Source: Dolichospermum sp. UHCC 0259 (lineage in GTDB: Bacteria; Cyanobacteriota; Cyanobacteriia; Cyanobacteriales; Nostocaceae). Taken from it: a stretch of DNA of 56,641 nt. The stretch spans positions 8,220 to 64,860 of the forward strand of contig NZ_VIKX01000007.1 in NCBI RefSeq assembly GCF_009711935.1. The letters are read 5' to 3'. Both the position numbers and the translations under genes were made by a program. This document shows positions 8,192 through 17,095 of the stretch, one piece after another (position 1 is the stretch's first letter; the number at the start of each line of letters is the position of its first letter). The notes under the pieces were generated by a model. It worked only from the letters and a program-made list of their open reading frames with translations, was not told the DNA's origin and did no database searches.

Positions 8192-9229
8192 ATGGTTTAT
8201 CCCGTTATTTGGCACAATAATTCAGTCTCACTCATTGATCAAACTCGCTTACCTAATGAATATACAGTAGTGGAGATTCACCGCAGTGAAGATATGGCAC
8301 AAGCCATTACCACCATGATTGTTAGGGGTGCGCCGGCGATTGGAGTTGCGGCAGCTTATGGAATGTATTTGGGTGCAAGGGAAATTGAAACGAGCGATAT
8401 TCAAGAATTTTTAACTAAACTGGAAATAGTCGCTAATTTATTGCGTTCTACCCGTCCCACTGCGGTAAATTTGTTTTGGGCAATTGGCAGAATGATGCAA
8501 ACAGCCTATGAAACAGTAGGAACAGTCGCAGAAATTCAACAAACCCTTTTAGAAACCGCCCAAAAGATCAATGCCGAAGATTTGCAAACCTGTCAAGCGA
8601 TCGGTGATCATGGTTTAGCTGCATTACCGAAAACCCCAGACAAACTAATTATACTCACTCATTGCAACGCTGGGGCATTAGCCACCGCTGGTTATGGCAC
8701 AGCTTTAGGTGTAGTCCGTTCTGCGTGGAAAGAAGGACGTTTAGCCAGAGTATATGCAGACGAAACCCGTCCCCGGTTACAAGGTGCAAAACTCACCGCT
8801 TGGGAATGTGTCCAAGAAGGGATTCCGGTGACAGTAATTACCGATAATATGGCCGCCCATTGCATGAAACAAGGTTTAATTGATGCTGTAGTCGTGGGCG
8901 CTGATAGAATAGCTGCTAATGGTGACGCTGCCAATAAAATCGGGACTTACAGTTTAGCTATTGTGGCTAAAGCTCATAATATTCCTTTCTTTGTCGCTGC
9001 ACCTTTATCTACAGTAGATTTTCAATTAACTGATGGTAGTCAAATTCCCATTGAAGAACGTCACCCAGGGGAAATCTATCAAATAGGTGAAACTATCCTC
9101 ACGCCTCCAGGTGTGGAATTTTATAACCCGGCTTTTGATGTCACCCCTGCGGATTTAATTACCGCCATTATTACGGAAAATGGGGCTTTTTTGCCAGGGG
9201 ATTTATTAAAGGCTAAAAAGGTGCTTTAA
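8192..9229 (+). CDS. mtnA: S-methyl-5-thioribose-1-phosphate isomerase
   Basis: A full-length (345 aa) MtnA of the eIF2B-related sugar-phosphate isomerase fold. It converts methylthioribose-1-phosphate to methylthioribulose-1-phosphate in the methionine salvage pathway. Recognisable segments are [14 protein letters not shown] (near residue 43), [18 protein letters not shown] with the catalytic Cys (about 153-170), and [10 protein letters not shown] with the catalytic Asp (about 236-245). No other methionine-salvage genes are adjacent. A strong hairpin terminator follows. The start ATG at 8192 is the only one matching the family N-terminus ([18 protein letters not shown]). Confidence 0.96.
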   Translation: MVYPVIWHNNSVSLIDQTRLPNEYTVVEIHRSEDMAQAITTMIVRGAPAIGVAAAYGMYLGAREIETSDIQEFLTKLEIVANLLRSTRPTAVNLFWAIGRMMQTAYETVGTVAEIQQTLLETAQKINAEDLQTCQAIGDHGLAALPKTPDKLIILTHCNAGALATAGYGTALGVVRSAWKEGRLARVYADETRPRLQGAKLTAWECVQEGIPVTVITDNMAAHCMKQGLIDAVVVGADRIAANGDAANKIGTYSLAIVAKAHNIPFFVAAPLSTVDFQLTDGSQIPIEERHPGEIYQIGETILTPPGVEFYNPAFDVTPADLITAIITENGAFLPGDLLKAKKVL

Positions 9230-9242
9230 TTTTAACAGTGAC

Positions 9243-9272
9243 AAGGGTTTAGCAATGCTAAACCCTTATTTT
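9243..9272 (+). terminator. intrinsic terminator after mtnA
   Basis: A perfect inverted repeat (AAGGGTTTAGCA / TGCTAAACCCTT, 9243-9267, one unpaired central base) is followed by ATTTTATAT. It lies 13 bp after the mtnA stop. It should isolate mtnA from the accessory cluster that starts at about 9.3 kb. Confidence 0.8.
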
Positions 9273-9303
9273 ATATAGCAATAAAGTGTATCAAGTAAGA
9301 ACT

Positions 9304-10362
9304 ATGAGTGGACAAAAAACATTTAGCGTCACTGCTGGTATTTCTACAACATCACAACCCAGTTTATTTGATGGTGTAGCTTCTGCATTGCAAGCATATC
9401 AAGAACGTCAGCGTCAGGAAAGGGAAGCTGCTATCAAAAGAGAGCAAGATATACAACAAAAAATTGCTCAATTTCGTTCTGGTGCTACTAGAAAAAAGAT
9501 TGTTATTCAAGAACCTGAACAGGTTAACTTAATAAATGCTGAGGTAAATCAAGCCTTATCTCAGGATGCACAAAGACAAATGCAGAATCTAAAAATGCAA
9601 TTACCAAAGATTAAATCAGAATATCAAATTTTAATTGATCGGCAATTATTAGATTCTGCAAGTGTGCAACAAGCTATTCAGAAGACGGAAAGGGCATTAC
9701 AAAATAATAATTTAACTGATGCTCAAACTTATTTGCAAACATTAGATGATGCGCGGATTCAGGTGATTCAACAACTCAAAGTAGAGTGGACAGAACAGTT
9801 TGAATTTCTGCAATCTAGACTCAATAATTTACAGTCAAGTCTTCCTAATCATATTACTCAACAATTACAAATCAAAATAAATGATCTGTGTAATAGTTGG
9901 CAGAGTATTTCTGATGAAGAGATAGAAATTTTCCATCAAGAAATTAGTAGGTATGAATCTCAAGCAGAGCAAGTTTATACTGCGGCGAAAAATTTAGTAG
10001 CATCTTGGCAACAAGTTGGTTATGTTGCCAAAATTACGGAAATTAATGATGGTGATGTAGTTATTAATATCGAAACCCATGAGGGAGTAAATACGCAAAT
10101 GCGAATTCAGTTTGATGGTCAACAAATTGATTTAGCTGGTCCTCATGATGAAGAAGGTGATTCTTCCTGTTCTAGTCGGACTTTTGATGTGATTGAACTG
10201 TTTCAACAGCAAGGTTATCAGGTGGAATGGACAGTATGGAATGGTGAACCTGTGGACAAAGAATGGCGGAATGTGGATATGGGGATTATTTCCGTAAAAA
10301 CAACTATGGAGTCTGATTTTAATAAAATACCTGAGCGACGTTCTGAAAGTATCGGCGATTAG
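9304..10362 (+). CDS. coiled-coil protein, first gene of the GTPase/VWA/AAA cluster
   Basis: I do not recognise this protein. With the start at ATG 9304 (MSGQKTFSV; an upstream ATG at 9286 adds six residues) it is about 352 aa. A short N-terminal segment ends in SLFDGVASALQAYQERQRQERE. A long, Gln/Glu-rich predicted coiled coil follows (about residues 25-230). The C-terminal region is globular and beta-rich (about 240-340), with acidic motif GPHDEEGDSSC. There is no signal peptide or membrane segment. It opens a co-directional series of genes, so it may be a scaffold or substrate-recognition part of that system. The C-terminal domain pattern (VAKITEINDGDVVINIETHEG) deserves structure prediction. 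Confidence 0.6.
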   Translation: MSGQKTFSVTAGISTTSQPSLFDGVASALQAYQERQRQEREAAIKREQDIQQKIAQFRSGATRKKIVIQEPEQVNLINAEVNQALSQDAQRQMQNLKMQLPKIKSEYQILIDRQLLDSASVQQAIQKTERALQNNNLTDAQTYLQTLDDARIQVIQQLKVEWTEQFEFLQSRLNNLQSSLPNHITQQLQIKINDLCNSWQSISDEEIEIFHQEISRYESQAEQVYTAAKNLVASWQQVGYVAKITEINDGDVVINIETHEGVNTQMRIQFDGQQIDLAGPHDEEGDSSCSSRTFDVIELFQQQGYQVEWTVWNGEPVDKEWRNVDMGIISVKTTMESDFNKIPERRSESIGD

Positions 10363-10372
10363 AAGCGATTAG

Positions 10373-10437
10373 AAAGATGCCTCCGGCTCCCGTCAGGGAT
10401 ACGCGGCTACACAGGCAAAACCCACCTACGTGGGTTT
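10373..10437. repeat. dispersed palindromic repeat in the cluster
   Basis: The 99-base gap between the coiled-coil gene and the radical-SAM gene holds a cyanobacterial dispersed element containing ATGCCTCCGGCTCCCGTCAG and CGCGGCTACACAGGCAAAAC. It ends in a perfect 8-bp hairpin AAACCCAC-CTAC-GTGGGTTT (10418-10437). It could attenuate read-through into the next gene. Confidence 0.65.
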
Positions 10438-10461
10438 CAATCTCTTAATTTAAGATGGTAA

Positions 10462-11052
10462 ATGATGACACAACCGCTATTGCTAAATATAGCCACTTGG
10501 CTGCCTCGTTCTTGTGCTAATGGTCCAGGAACTCGGATGGTGATTTGGGTGCAAGGTTGTCCTTTTCGGTGTCTAGGTTGTCAAAATCCTGACTATTTGC
10601 AGTTTAAGTTAAATCAGGTGGTGACTGTAGAGGAAATGTGGCAAAAATTCCAAGAATTACCGGATTTAGCGGGTATTTCCATTTCCGGTGGTGAACCTTT
10701 TGCTCAAGCTGTGGCTTTGGCAGATTTAGCACGTCGCGTCCAATCCGTAGGTAAGACGGTTGTTTGTTGGACAGGGTATCAACTACAACAACTTCAATTC
10801 AATAATATTCCTGATAGTCAAAGGTTACTAAATCATATAGATTTATTAGTTGATGGCTTATTTATACAACAGCAAGTTAGCGATCAACCATTAAGGGGTT
10901 CAAATAATCAAAAACTGCATTTTTTATCTGGGCGAATTGTTGAAGCTGATTTGGTGAATATACCGCGTCAGGAGTGGATATTAGGTTCGGAGACATTAAC
11001 ATATACGGGTTTTCCTGTGGAATACAAGCAACTTGATCAGGGTGGGGTATAA
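10462..11052 (+). CDS. compact radical-SAM activase-like protein (NrdG-type, 4Fe-4S)
   Basis: The 196-aa protein is a minimal radical-SAM enzyme of the activating-enzyme class. The CxxxCxxC cluster motif is at C33-C37-C40 (QGCPFRCLGC), and the SAM-binding motif SGGEPF is at about 75-80. The size matches NrdG-like activases and 4Fe-4S single-cluster proteins, not full-length radical-SAM modifiers. No anaerobic ribonucleotide reductase (NrdD) is encoded nearby. Its place immediately before three GTPase genes (5 bp from the first) suggests it modifies or activates a partner in this cluster, possibly by making a glycyl radical; that is inference. Translation could also start at the second Met (10465). 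Confidence 0.85.
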   Translation: MMTQPLLLNIATWLPRSCANGPGTRMVIWVQGCPFRCLGCQNPDYLQFKLNQVVTVEEMWQKFQELPDLAGISISGGEPFAQAVALADLARRVQSVGKTVVCWTGYQLQQLQFNNIPDSQRLLNHIDLLVDGLFIQQQVSDQPLRGSNNQKLHFLSGRIVEADLVNIPRQEWILGSETLTYTGFPVEYKQLDQGGV

Positions 11053-11057
11053 AATAG

Positions 11058-11822
11058 ATGAGTATTGTGGTGATAGGCGATCGCAAAACCGGAAAAACCA
11101 GCATGGTCAGAGCCTTGGCTGAACATGGGAAATATGTCAAAATCAGTAATATCCTAGCCAGTGACTTATACAATCCCAGCACCAAGGAAATAGCAGGTAC
11201 AGACCAATTAAATACCAAAACCTTAAACATGGAGGTGGATTTACCAGCTACCGGACCAAGACAACTAAATATTTTATGGATTGATACCCCTGGAGAGTTT
11301 TGGAGTAACCCCCAATATCGAAAAGATCATCCAGCAGCTTGGCAAGGAATGGAAAATAAAGTCAAGGAAAGTAAAGCCGTGATTTTAATGTTACCTCCTC
11401 ACCAAAGTCTAGTATCTAGCCGTCTGATAAATATAGCTGCGAATCATCTTCAACCAGTTAATACATTACCAACTAGTGATCAATGGGTGAATGGTTTACA
11501 GAACTGGTTTGACTTTTTAAACCAGAATTGTCAACGAGTCAAACACATAATTATCGCCCTCCATAAAGCCGATTTATTTTGTGATGTGGAAGCAGAAGGA
11601 AAGACTTGGAGATATAACCCAAAGAGAGGCGGTGCAGCCCCTTGGTATGATTATAGTGATCATGTAGTTGAGTCATATTTTGGAGTTGCAAATCAAGTCA
11701 TTCGTAAATACAAAGGAACAGAAATTGGTTCTCGGACTAACTTCTTTATTACTACTACCGAAAATCAGGAATTACTAGAATTGCCTTGGCTGTATCTTGC
11801 TCCTTATCTTATTTATAATTAA
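11058..11822 (+). CDS. P-loop GTPase-like protein 1 of three
   Basis: This 254-aa NTPase shows a P-loop GDRKTGKTS at residues 7-15, a G3-like DTPG at D76-G79 (ILWIDTPGEFW) and a G4-like HKAD at 169-172 (IIIALHKADLF), where canonical GTPases have NKxD. It therefore looks like a divergent TRAFAC-class GTPase; nucleotide specificity is uncertain because the Asn is replaced by His. It begins 5 bp after the radical-SAM gene and ends 13 bp before the second GTPase. It is more distant from GTPases 2 and 3 than those are from each other. The gene arrangement recalls systems in which several GTPases act in one complex. Confidence 0.8.
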   Translation: MSIVVIGDRKTGKTSMVRALAEHGKYVKISNILASDLYNPSTKEIAGTDQLNTKTLNMEVDLPATGPRQLNILWIDTPGEFWSNPQYRKDHPAAWQGMENKVKESKAVILMLPPHQSLVSSRLINIAANHLQPVNTLPTSDQWVNGLQNWFDFLNQNCQRVKHIIIALHKADLFCDVEAEGKTWRYNPKRGGAAPWYDYSDHVVESYFGVANQVIRKYKGTEIGSRTNFFITTTENQELLELPWLYLAPYLIYN

Positions 11823-11835
11823 CCCATAAAATCTT

Positions 11836-12735
11836 ATGCTTGCCAAAAATTCCCAAAATAAACCTACAATTCTGAAAAAACAACAATCAGTTGGCAATGA
11901 TATTAGAATCATTGGCTCTCGAAAATCCGGTAAAACCACTTATTTGGCTTCATTATTGCGGCTTCCAGAAGAGTTAAAAAAACAATTTCCTGGTTTGGAA
12001 GTTACAGCTACTTCTGATGATGCTGAAGAACTGATTGGAAAAGCTAAAAATATTCTAGAAAAAGGGGCAGTTTTTGCGGGTAATGATATTGGTGATGAAC
12101 CATATTTTTCTTTTAACATTAAAATTCCCACTACTAAAAATTCACCAGGAATAACATTAGGATTAAACGTCAAAGATTACGCTGGAGAAACATTTGAATG
12201 TGCAGCTATCCCTCACAGAGCATCTGAATTTCAAGAATATGTAGAAGATTGGTTAACCGCCAAAAGTTGGATGATTATGCTCACAGATTGGGATACAAGT
12301 AATGACGCAAAACTCTATGCACCTGCTTTGAATAGGCTATTAACAGAATTATCCGAACAGGCTAATGTGAATGAAACTTTGAGTAAGTTGAGAGTTGCGG
12401 TAGTTATGAGTAAATGTGAACGGGGAGAACTTTGGCCTTGTCGTTTAGATGCCGAAGAAGATTTATTTAGAGTCCGTTTAAAGGAAACTTATAAAGTATT
12501 GAAAGACAAATTACCACCTTCCAGATTACGATTTTTCGCCTGTTCTTCCTTCGGTGTCATGGGGGATAGCTCTGGACAACATGATCCCCGTCCTAATCGT
12601 TATATACCCGATGATGGCAGTTCCGGCGAGTTTATTGCCCATTTACGAGAGGTTGATGCTTGGAAACCCTTCGGTTTAATTTCCCCACTTTATTGGTTAA
12701 GCACAGGGAGGGTATTTCATGACGAACGCCTCTAA
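11836..12735 (+). CDS. P-loop GTPase-like protein 2 of three (double-GTPase type)
   Basis: The 299-aa protein has a P-loop GSRKSGKTT (27-35), a G3-like DYAGE (D114-E118) and a G4-like SKCE (192-195, VAVVMSKCERGE), consistent with a TRAFAC-like GTPase with a non-canonical base-recognition loop. It shares blocks with the next gene: an acidic helix DAEELIGKAKNILEKG, and a C-terminal PFGLISPLYWLSTGR matching PLGLVAPLYWLATLK. The pair is therefore a tandem duplication with divergence. It resembles, from memory, the DO-GTPase families of NTP-dependent conflict systems; a profile search should decide. Its 3' end overlaps the next gene by 17 bp. Confidence 0.78.
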   Translation: MLAKNSQNKPTILKKQQSVGNDIRIIGSRKSGKTTYLASLLRLPEELKKQFPGLEVTATSDDAEELIGKAKNILEKGAVFAGNDIGDEPYFSFNIKIPTTKNSPGITLGLNVKDYAGETFECAAIPHRASEFQEYVEDWLTAKSWMIMLTDWDTSNDAKLYAPALNRLLTELSEQANVNETLSKLRVAVVMSKCERGELWPCRLDAEEDLFRVRLKETYKVLKDKLPPSRLRFFACSSFGVMGDSSGQHDPRPNRYIPDDGSSGEFIAHLREVDAWKPFGLISPLYWLSTGRVFHDERL

Positions 12736-13630
12736 TCTTCCCCTTGACATTGGCGGAAATCAGGACTTTCGAGTGATTGGTCCCCGTCGTTCTGGAAAAA
12801 CAGCCTTTATGGCGGCTCTAGCTCGTTGGCCAAATGCTAAAACAGAAAGTCCTATTCTTGCCGTTGACCCCTATAATGACGAAGCTGGGGAATTAATTAG
12901 TCTAGCTCAGGACATCTTAGAAGATGGTAGAGAGTTAGCAGGTACAGATTATGGCAGTGGAGAATCTGAGGACTTACCAACATACTCCTTACTAATTACC
13001 TTAAAGGCTAAATTTCTCAATCATCCTCTCCCAGCTTTAAGAAATCAACCTATCAGATTGCGAGTATCCTGTCGAGAATACTCCGGGGAACTGATCAAAG
13101 AATTACGAAATCTTGCCAATCCTAGCGCACATTTAGTTAATTATTTAGATGATTGTGCCACTGCATCAGGTTTATTGATACTCATTGATAGCACTGCGAA
13201 TAAAATATCTGATCAAGAATATGCTCAAGCCTTAGAAAACCTGCAAAGAGAATTAAATGAGCGATTAAGTATTAATAGAGGAGGATTACAAAATTATCGA
13301 ATTGCTGTAGTATTTACCAAATGTGAACAACCTCCAGCTTCAGGTTATTGGCAAGATATAGACACTTTCATGGGCTTGAAATTTCCCAGTCTTAAAAATA
13401 CATTAAAGAAATGGAGTAACCTATGGGGATGTTCTACAAATTACTTTTTTGCTTCTACCTTCGGCACAAAAGGAACACCACCCAGACCAAACTTCAAGAA
13501 AAAGAATAGAGATAGTGGGGGAACTTATGGAGTAATTGATAAACCAGGAGTATGGCGACCTTTAGGTTTAGTTGCGCCTTTGTATTGGTTAGCAACATTG
13601 AAGGAAGATAATCAATTAAGAGATATTTAG
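12719..13630 (+). CDS. P-loop GTPase-like protein 3 of three, degenerate G3
   Basis: The 303-aa paralog of the preceding gene has a P-loop GPRRSGKTA (21-29). The G3 position reads EYSGE (120-124) instead of D-x-x-G, and a G4-like TKCE sits at 200-203. Loss of the G3 Asp, with P-loop Ala replacing Thr/Ser at the last position, suggests weak or absent hydrolysis. It may act as a regulatory or structural partner of GTPase 2; this is inference from motif wear. The gene starts inside the previous one (17-bp overlap), with GGGAGG about 8 bases upstream of ATG. It ends 12 bp before the 776-aa protein gene, so translation is probably coupled. Confidence 0.78.
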   Translation: MTNASNLPLDIGGNQDFRVIGPRRSGKTAFMAALARWPNAKTESPILAVDPYNDEAGELISLAQDILEDGRELAGTDYGSGESEDLPTYSLLITLKAKFLNHPLPALRNQPIRLRVSCREYSGELIKELRNLANPSAHLVNYLDDCATASGLLILIDSTANKISDQEYAQALENLQRELNERLSINRGGLQNYRIAVVFTKCEQPPASGYWQDIDTFMGLKFPSLKNTLKKWSNLWGCSTNYFFASTFGTKGTPPRPNFKKKNRDSGGTYGVIDKPGVWRPLGLVAPLYWLATLKEDNQLRDI

Positions 13631-13642
13631 GAGCAGATAATT

Positions 13643-15973
13643 ATGTCAGGTATTCCCATTTACCAATTTTGTAGAGGATTTGATAACGTCCGTTACTCAG
13701 AAGTATATCAATGTTATGTATCCGGTGGCTATGCTTTTGAGAAAATCGCTTGCTGGAATAGGGAAGTTCCCCAAGAAATCCGTGAAGCAGTAATTAAAGA
13801 TGATTTTAAATTGAATGATAATTATCCACCAGAAGATAATGATTTTGCTCTCATTGCCAGAGAAATAGATAATAAATATTCTGTTCTAGCAGTAGCGAAT
13901 AGACAGTTAGATGATGGTGGTCGTCCTACTATTGGCTATAAATATTTTTGGTTAGAAAAATCATCTCCAGATGTTGATGGTATTGGGACTTTAATATATT
14001 GGTGGTCTAATCACAAAGAGCCTAAGTTTGATATGTCTGAATTAGTCGAAACATCATTACCAGAAATATTTTACTATGCTCTGGAATATCAAAAGACAAA
14101 ATTTCAAGAATCTTGGTTACAAGAGACTTGGAAAACTGTAGAAAACCTATCAGAAATTCCTCATACAGTTGTAGTTACAAAAGAGCTTTGGCAGCAACAA
14201 TATCCGGAATATATAAAATTACACTATCTAGCATTAGGTTTGAGTCTTCGTGCTAATCATACCAATAGCCCTAATGCTTGGGCTTGGAATGTTCAAAAAT
14301 TAGCACATCCAGATAGCTTCATATCTATCTTTTATGCTACTCAAGAGGATAGACTCAGTAATATTCGTAATATTCGTAAACGTAATTTACCTGCATTAAA
14401 TTTAGTATCACCACAAACACATACTCCTGATGATCCAACTCCTGATAAAGCACAACAAGAAAGTCCCACACCCCTACCTAGCAAAACTTCCAATTCAATA
14501 CCATCAGCAGTGAGGGAAAATATTAAATCATGTTTATCTAGTTTGGCAAATACATTTAATCAAAATGGATTAAATCCGAAAAAAACACAAGAACTATTTG
14601 GATATTTAAGAGATTATGCAGATGCAGATTGGACTAATTGTAGAGATAAAAACACCTTAAATCACGCATCTTCCCCCTATGACATTTATCCCCAATTAAT
14701 ATATCTAGTTGCACCCAATAATAAATCATCTGAAAATTGGCTATTAAAAATGGTGCAATCATTAGAACTTGATACTCAACAAACATCTTCCGGTTGGATA
14801 TCTACTTTAAGAAATTGGGCAAATCCATCAGAAAGCAATAGGCAATCAGATATTTCGGAATTTCAAAGAGTTTTGTTAGAAGCTATTTATGATTTAGAAG
14901 CTAGTTATGATCAAGGTAATTCAGTTATTTACAAATTAGAAAGTTCTATATATTTCGGGATTTCTTTTTTATTAGATAAATTAATAAATCCTGATCGAAT
15001 GATTAATATAAATGAAGTTAAAGTAATGGCTCAAAAAATTGATTATTTATTAACACGCTCTCAAGGAATCTGGCAAACATACTTCAAAGAATATACAGAA
15101 ATAATTGCACAAGTAATTTTATATCAAGAAAATATTAATTACCCATCAGTTATAACTTTTTGTCAACCAATTTTAGATATTATCCCGAATCTTAAAAATA
15201 TTCATGAACAAAATAGGCGTTATCAGTATGGAAATTATAAGAGTTTAGCTATTATTTTTAGTAAAACACACAGAAAAGATTTAGCTGAATTTTTTTATCG
15301 CATGAGTGGAACTAGCGGAGATAAGATTCCCACAGATGTTCGTACTAGTCTTGACCCACAAATTAGATCACGGATATTTTATGTACCCAATCAAACAGGA
15401 ATGTATTCTAATTCGTCAAATAATAGTGATTCTAATAGCGAAGGAGATCCTTCTATTGAGGAAGGAGATCGTGCTGCTAACGCTGTAATCGTAGGTGTAT
15501 TTTTTTTTATTGTAGTTTTAATTTTTTTTTATATGGCTAAAGGTTTTTATCCCAAAGAAACACAACCATCTGATAATATAGATGAAAGTGAATCTACTAT
15601 TTGTGAACAATCAAATGTAAATTTCTTGGGAAATTTTAAAAATTACAAGGAATGTTATTTGGAAGAAAACAAGGAAATCCCTGCTCAAGAACTGGAAAAA
15701 TTTATTCCAAAAGGTTCACCAATAGAATCTAAAAAACAACATTTAGAACAACTTAAGAATTATTTTCGGAATATTGAAGATGAAGATACATTTAATAATA
15801 AAATTAAACAACTATCTAAATGTAAAAATAAACCTTCACTTGATTTTGATAAATGTTTGAATCCAGATATATTCGATTTGACGAGGCAAGAGATTCTCAA
15901 GAAGCTTCCACAACCTTTAAAAAATAACTTAGAACATCTTTTGAAAAAAGATAAAAAGAAAAGCAAAGGATAA
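13643..15973 (+). CDS. 776-aa single-pass membrane protein, putative GTPase-associated effector
   Basis: I cannot assign a named family. A globular N-terminal part (about 1-255; YQFCRGFDNVRYSEVYQCYV, then LANRQLDDGG-like) is followed by a Pro/Thr/Ser-rich linker (about 255-295) and a helical middle (about 295-590). One transmembrane helix lies at about 612-634 (VIVGVFFFIVVLIFFYMA), and a charged Lys/Glu-rich tail of about 140 residues follows. There is no N-terminal signal, so the large N-terminal part is likely cytoplasmic with the tail across the membrane, or the reverse if a C-in topology is used. A good Shine-Dalgarno (TAGGAG) precedes ATG 13643. Its position right after the paired GTPases is where GTPase-associated effector/adaptor proteins occur in double-GTPase systems. 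The second half is noticeably more AT-rich. Confidence 0.7.
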   Translation: MSGIPIYQFCRGFDNVRYSEVYQCYVSGGYAFEKIACWNREVPQEIREAVIKDDFKLNDNYPPEDNDFALIAREIDNKYSVLAVANRQLDDGGRPTIGYKYFWLEKSSPDVDGIGTLIYWWSNHKEPKFDMSELVETSLPEIFYYALEYQKTKFQESWLQETWKTVENLSEIPHTVVVTKELWQQQYPEYIKLHYLALGLSLRANHTNSPNAWAWNVQKLAHPDSFISIFYATQEDRLSNIRNIRKRNLPALNLVSPQTHTPDDPTPDKAQQESPTPLPSKTSNSIPSAVRENIKSCLSSLANTFNQNGLNPKKTQELFGYLRDYADADWTNCRDKNTLNHASSPYDIYPQLIYLVAPNNKSSENWLLKMVQSLELDTQQTSSGWISTLRNWANPSESNRQSDISEFQRVLLEAIYDLEASYDQGNSVIYKLESSIYFGISFLLDKLINPDRMININEVKVMAQKIDYLLTRSQGIWQTYFKEYTEIIAQVILYQENINYPSVITFCQPILDIIPNLKNIHEQNRRYQYGNYKSLAIIFSKTHRKDLAEFFYRMSGTSGDKIPTDVRTSLDPQIRSRIFYVPNQTGMYSNSSNNSDSNSEGDPSIEEGDRAANAVIVGVFFFIVVLIFFYMAKGFYPKETQPSDNIDESESTICEQSNVNFLGNFKNYKECYLEENKEIPAQELEKFIPKGSPIESKKQHLEQLKNYFRNIEDEDTFNNKIKQLSKCKNKPSLDFDKCLNPDIFDLTRQEILKKLPQPLKNNLEHLLKKDKKKSKG

Positions 15974-15994
15974 ATAATTACTCATATATCACCC

Positions 15995-17095
15995 ATGAAC
16001 AACCTCCCAATTAGAGCCAGTTTTTACGCCTTGTGCGGCATAATTTCCGCCCTACTAGGCTGGAGTATTAGTCAAATCTTATGGCAAGAAATAGGCGCTT
16101 TATTGATGCCATTTTTACCCAAAGAATTTAACATTCCTCCCTACATAATCTTATTAATCATTGTCACTCCCTGTATAGCCAGTGGGATAATAATTGCAGA
16201 AATTTTCATCAGTAACCCCACTCGCTATAAAGCTAATTGGCGACTCCTGACTCGAACATCCTTAAAAACAGTGTTTATTGTTGGTGCATTCATAGGTTTA
16301 GTTATCGGCATTTTAAACTGGATGCTACTAGCAAGTAACTGGTCAGGTGGTTCAGTCAGGATCATTTCTTGGATCATTATTGGTGCATTTGCTGGTTTAG
16401 CGGAAAGTATTAGTTGGAGTTGGCGAAGTATTGAAGGAACAGGTAGTAGAGTCACCCAACGCATTTTTCAAAGTACAGGTTTTGGTGCTGCTTCAGGATT
16501 ATTAGCAGCCAGTTTTTGCGAAAGTGTAAATATAGCATTAGGTCAATATCAAGAAGCCTTTGGTTTCTTCTTATTTGGTGGTTTATTAGGATTATCTTTG
16601 TGTTTTGCAGCCAAACCCAGTTATCAAGTAGCATTGAGAGCAGGAACAGGATTTGAAGCCACAAAAAAACGCACTAGAAAATCAACCACTCAATTACAAG
16701 TTAATAATAATGCTCCCACACAAATACTTCGACCAACATTAAATAATCAATTGCTCAAATATATTCCTGATAATAATTACAAACATATAGAGGAAGGAGT
16801 TTCAATTCAATTACCAGGAAAAACTAATAAACTCATAATCATTGGTTCTGGTGATACAGCAGATATTTATATCCCTCATTTACCAGAAGAATGTGCTTCT
16901 TTACAGGTAAATTCTGATAATGTAATTATTCGTTGTTTAGCAGAAAAATCTGTGAAAGTTCAACAAAAATTTCTACCGGAAAATCAAAAAAACACCCTCA
17001 AACATAATCAAATTTTGACACTTTATCATGAAAACAATGAAGAAAAATTCTACAGATTCATTTTCTATAACCGCTTACTTGACCCCCAAGCTTAA
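15995..17095 (+). CDS. multi-pass membrane protein with FHA-like C-terminal domain
   Basis: The 366-aa protein has about five to six transmembrane helices in residues 8-205 (for example IILLIIVTPCIASGIIIAEI and FLFGGLLGLSLCFA). A basic linker follows (TKKRTRKS, about 223-230). The C-terminal beta domain (about 266-350) is FHA-like: LIIIGSGDTADIYIPHLPEE, then CASL and LKHNQILTLY. FHA domains bind phosphothreonine; the conserved G-S and the S/T-binding loop are partly visible (IGSGDTADI). No Ser/Thr kinase is in the cluster, so a trans-encoded kinase or a phospho-independent role must be assumed. The following VWA gene starts inside its 3' end (about 59-68 bp overlap), showing tight coupling. 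Confidence 0.78.
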   Translation: MNNLPIRASFYALCGIISALLGWSISQILWQEIGALLMPFLPKEFNIPPYIILLIIVTPCIASGIIIAEIFISNPTRYKANWRLLTRTSLKTVFIVGAFIGLVIGILNWMLLASNWSGGSVRIISWIIIGAFAGLAESISWSWRSIEGTGSRVTQRIFQSTGFGAASGLLAASFCESVNIALGQYQEAFGFFLFGGLLGLSLCFAAKPSYQVALRAGTGFEATKKRTRKSTTQLQVNNNAPTQILRPTLNNQLLKYIPDNNYKHIEEGVSIQLPGKTNKLIIIGSGDTADIYIPHLPEECASLQVNSDNVIIRCLAEKSVKVQQKFLPENQKNTLKHNQILTLYHENNEEKFYRFIFYNRLLDPQA

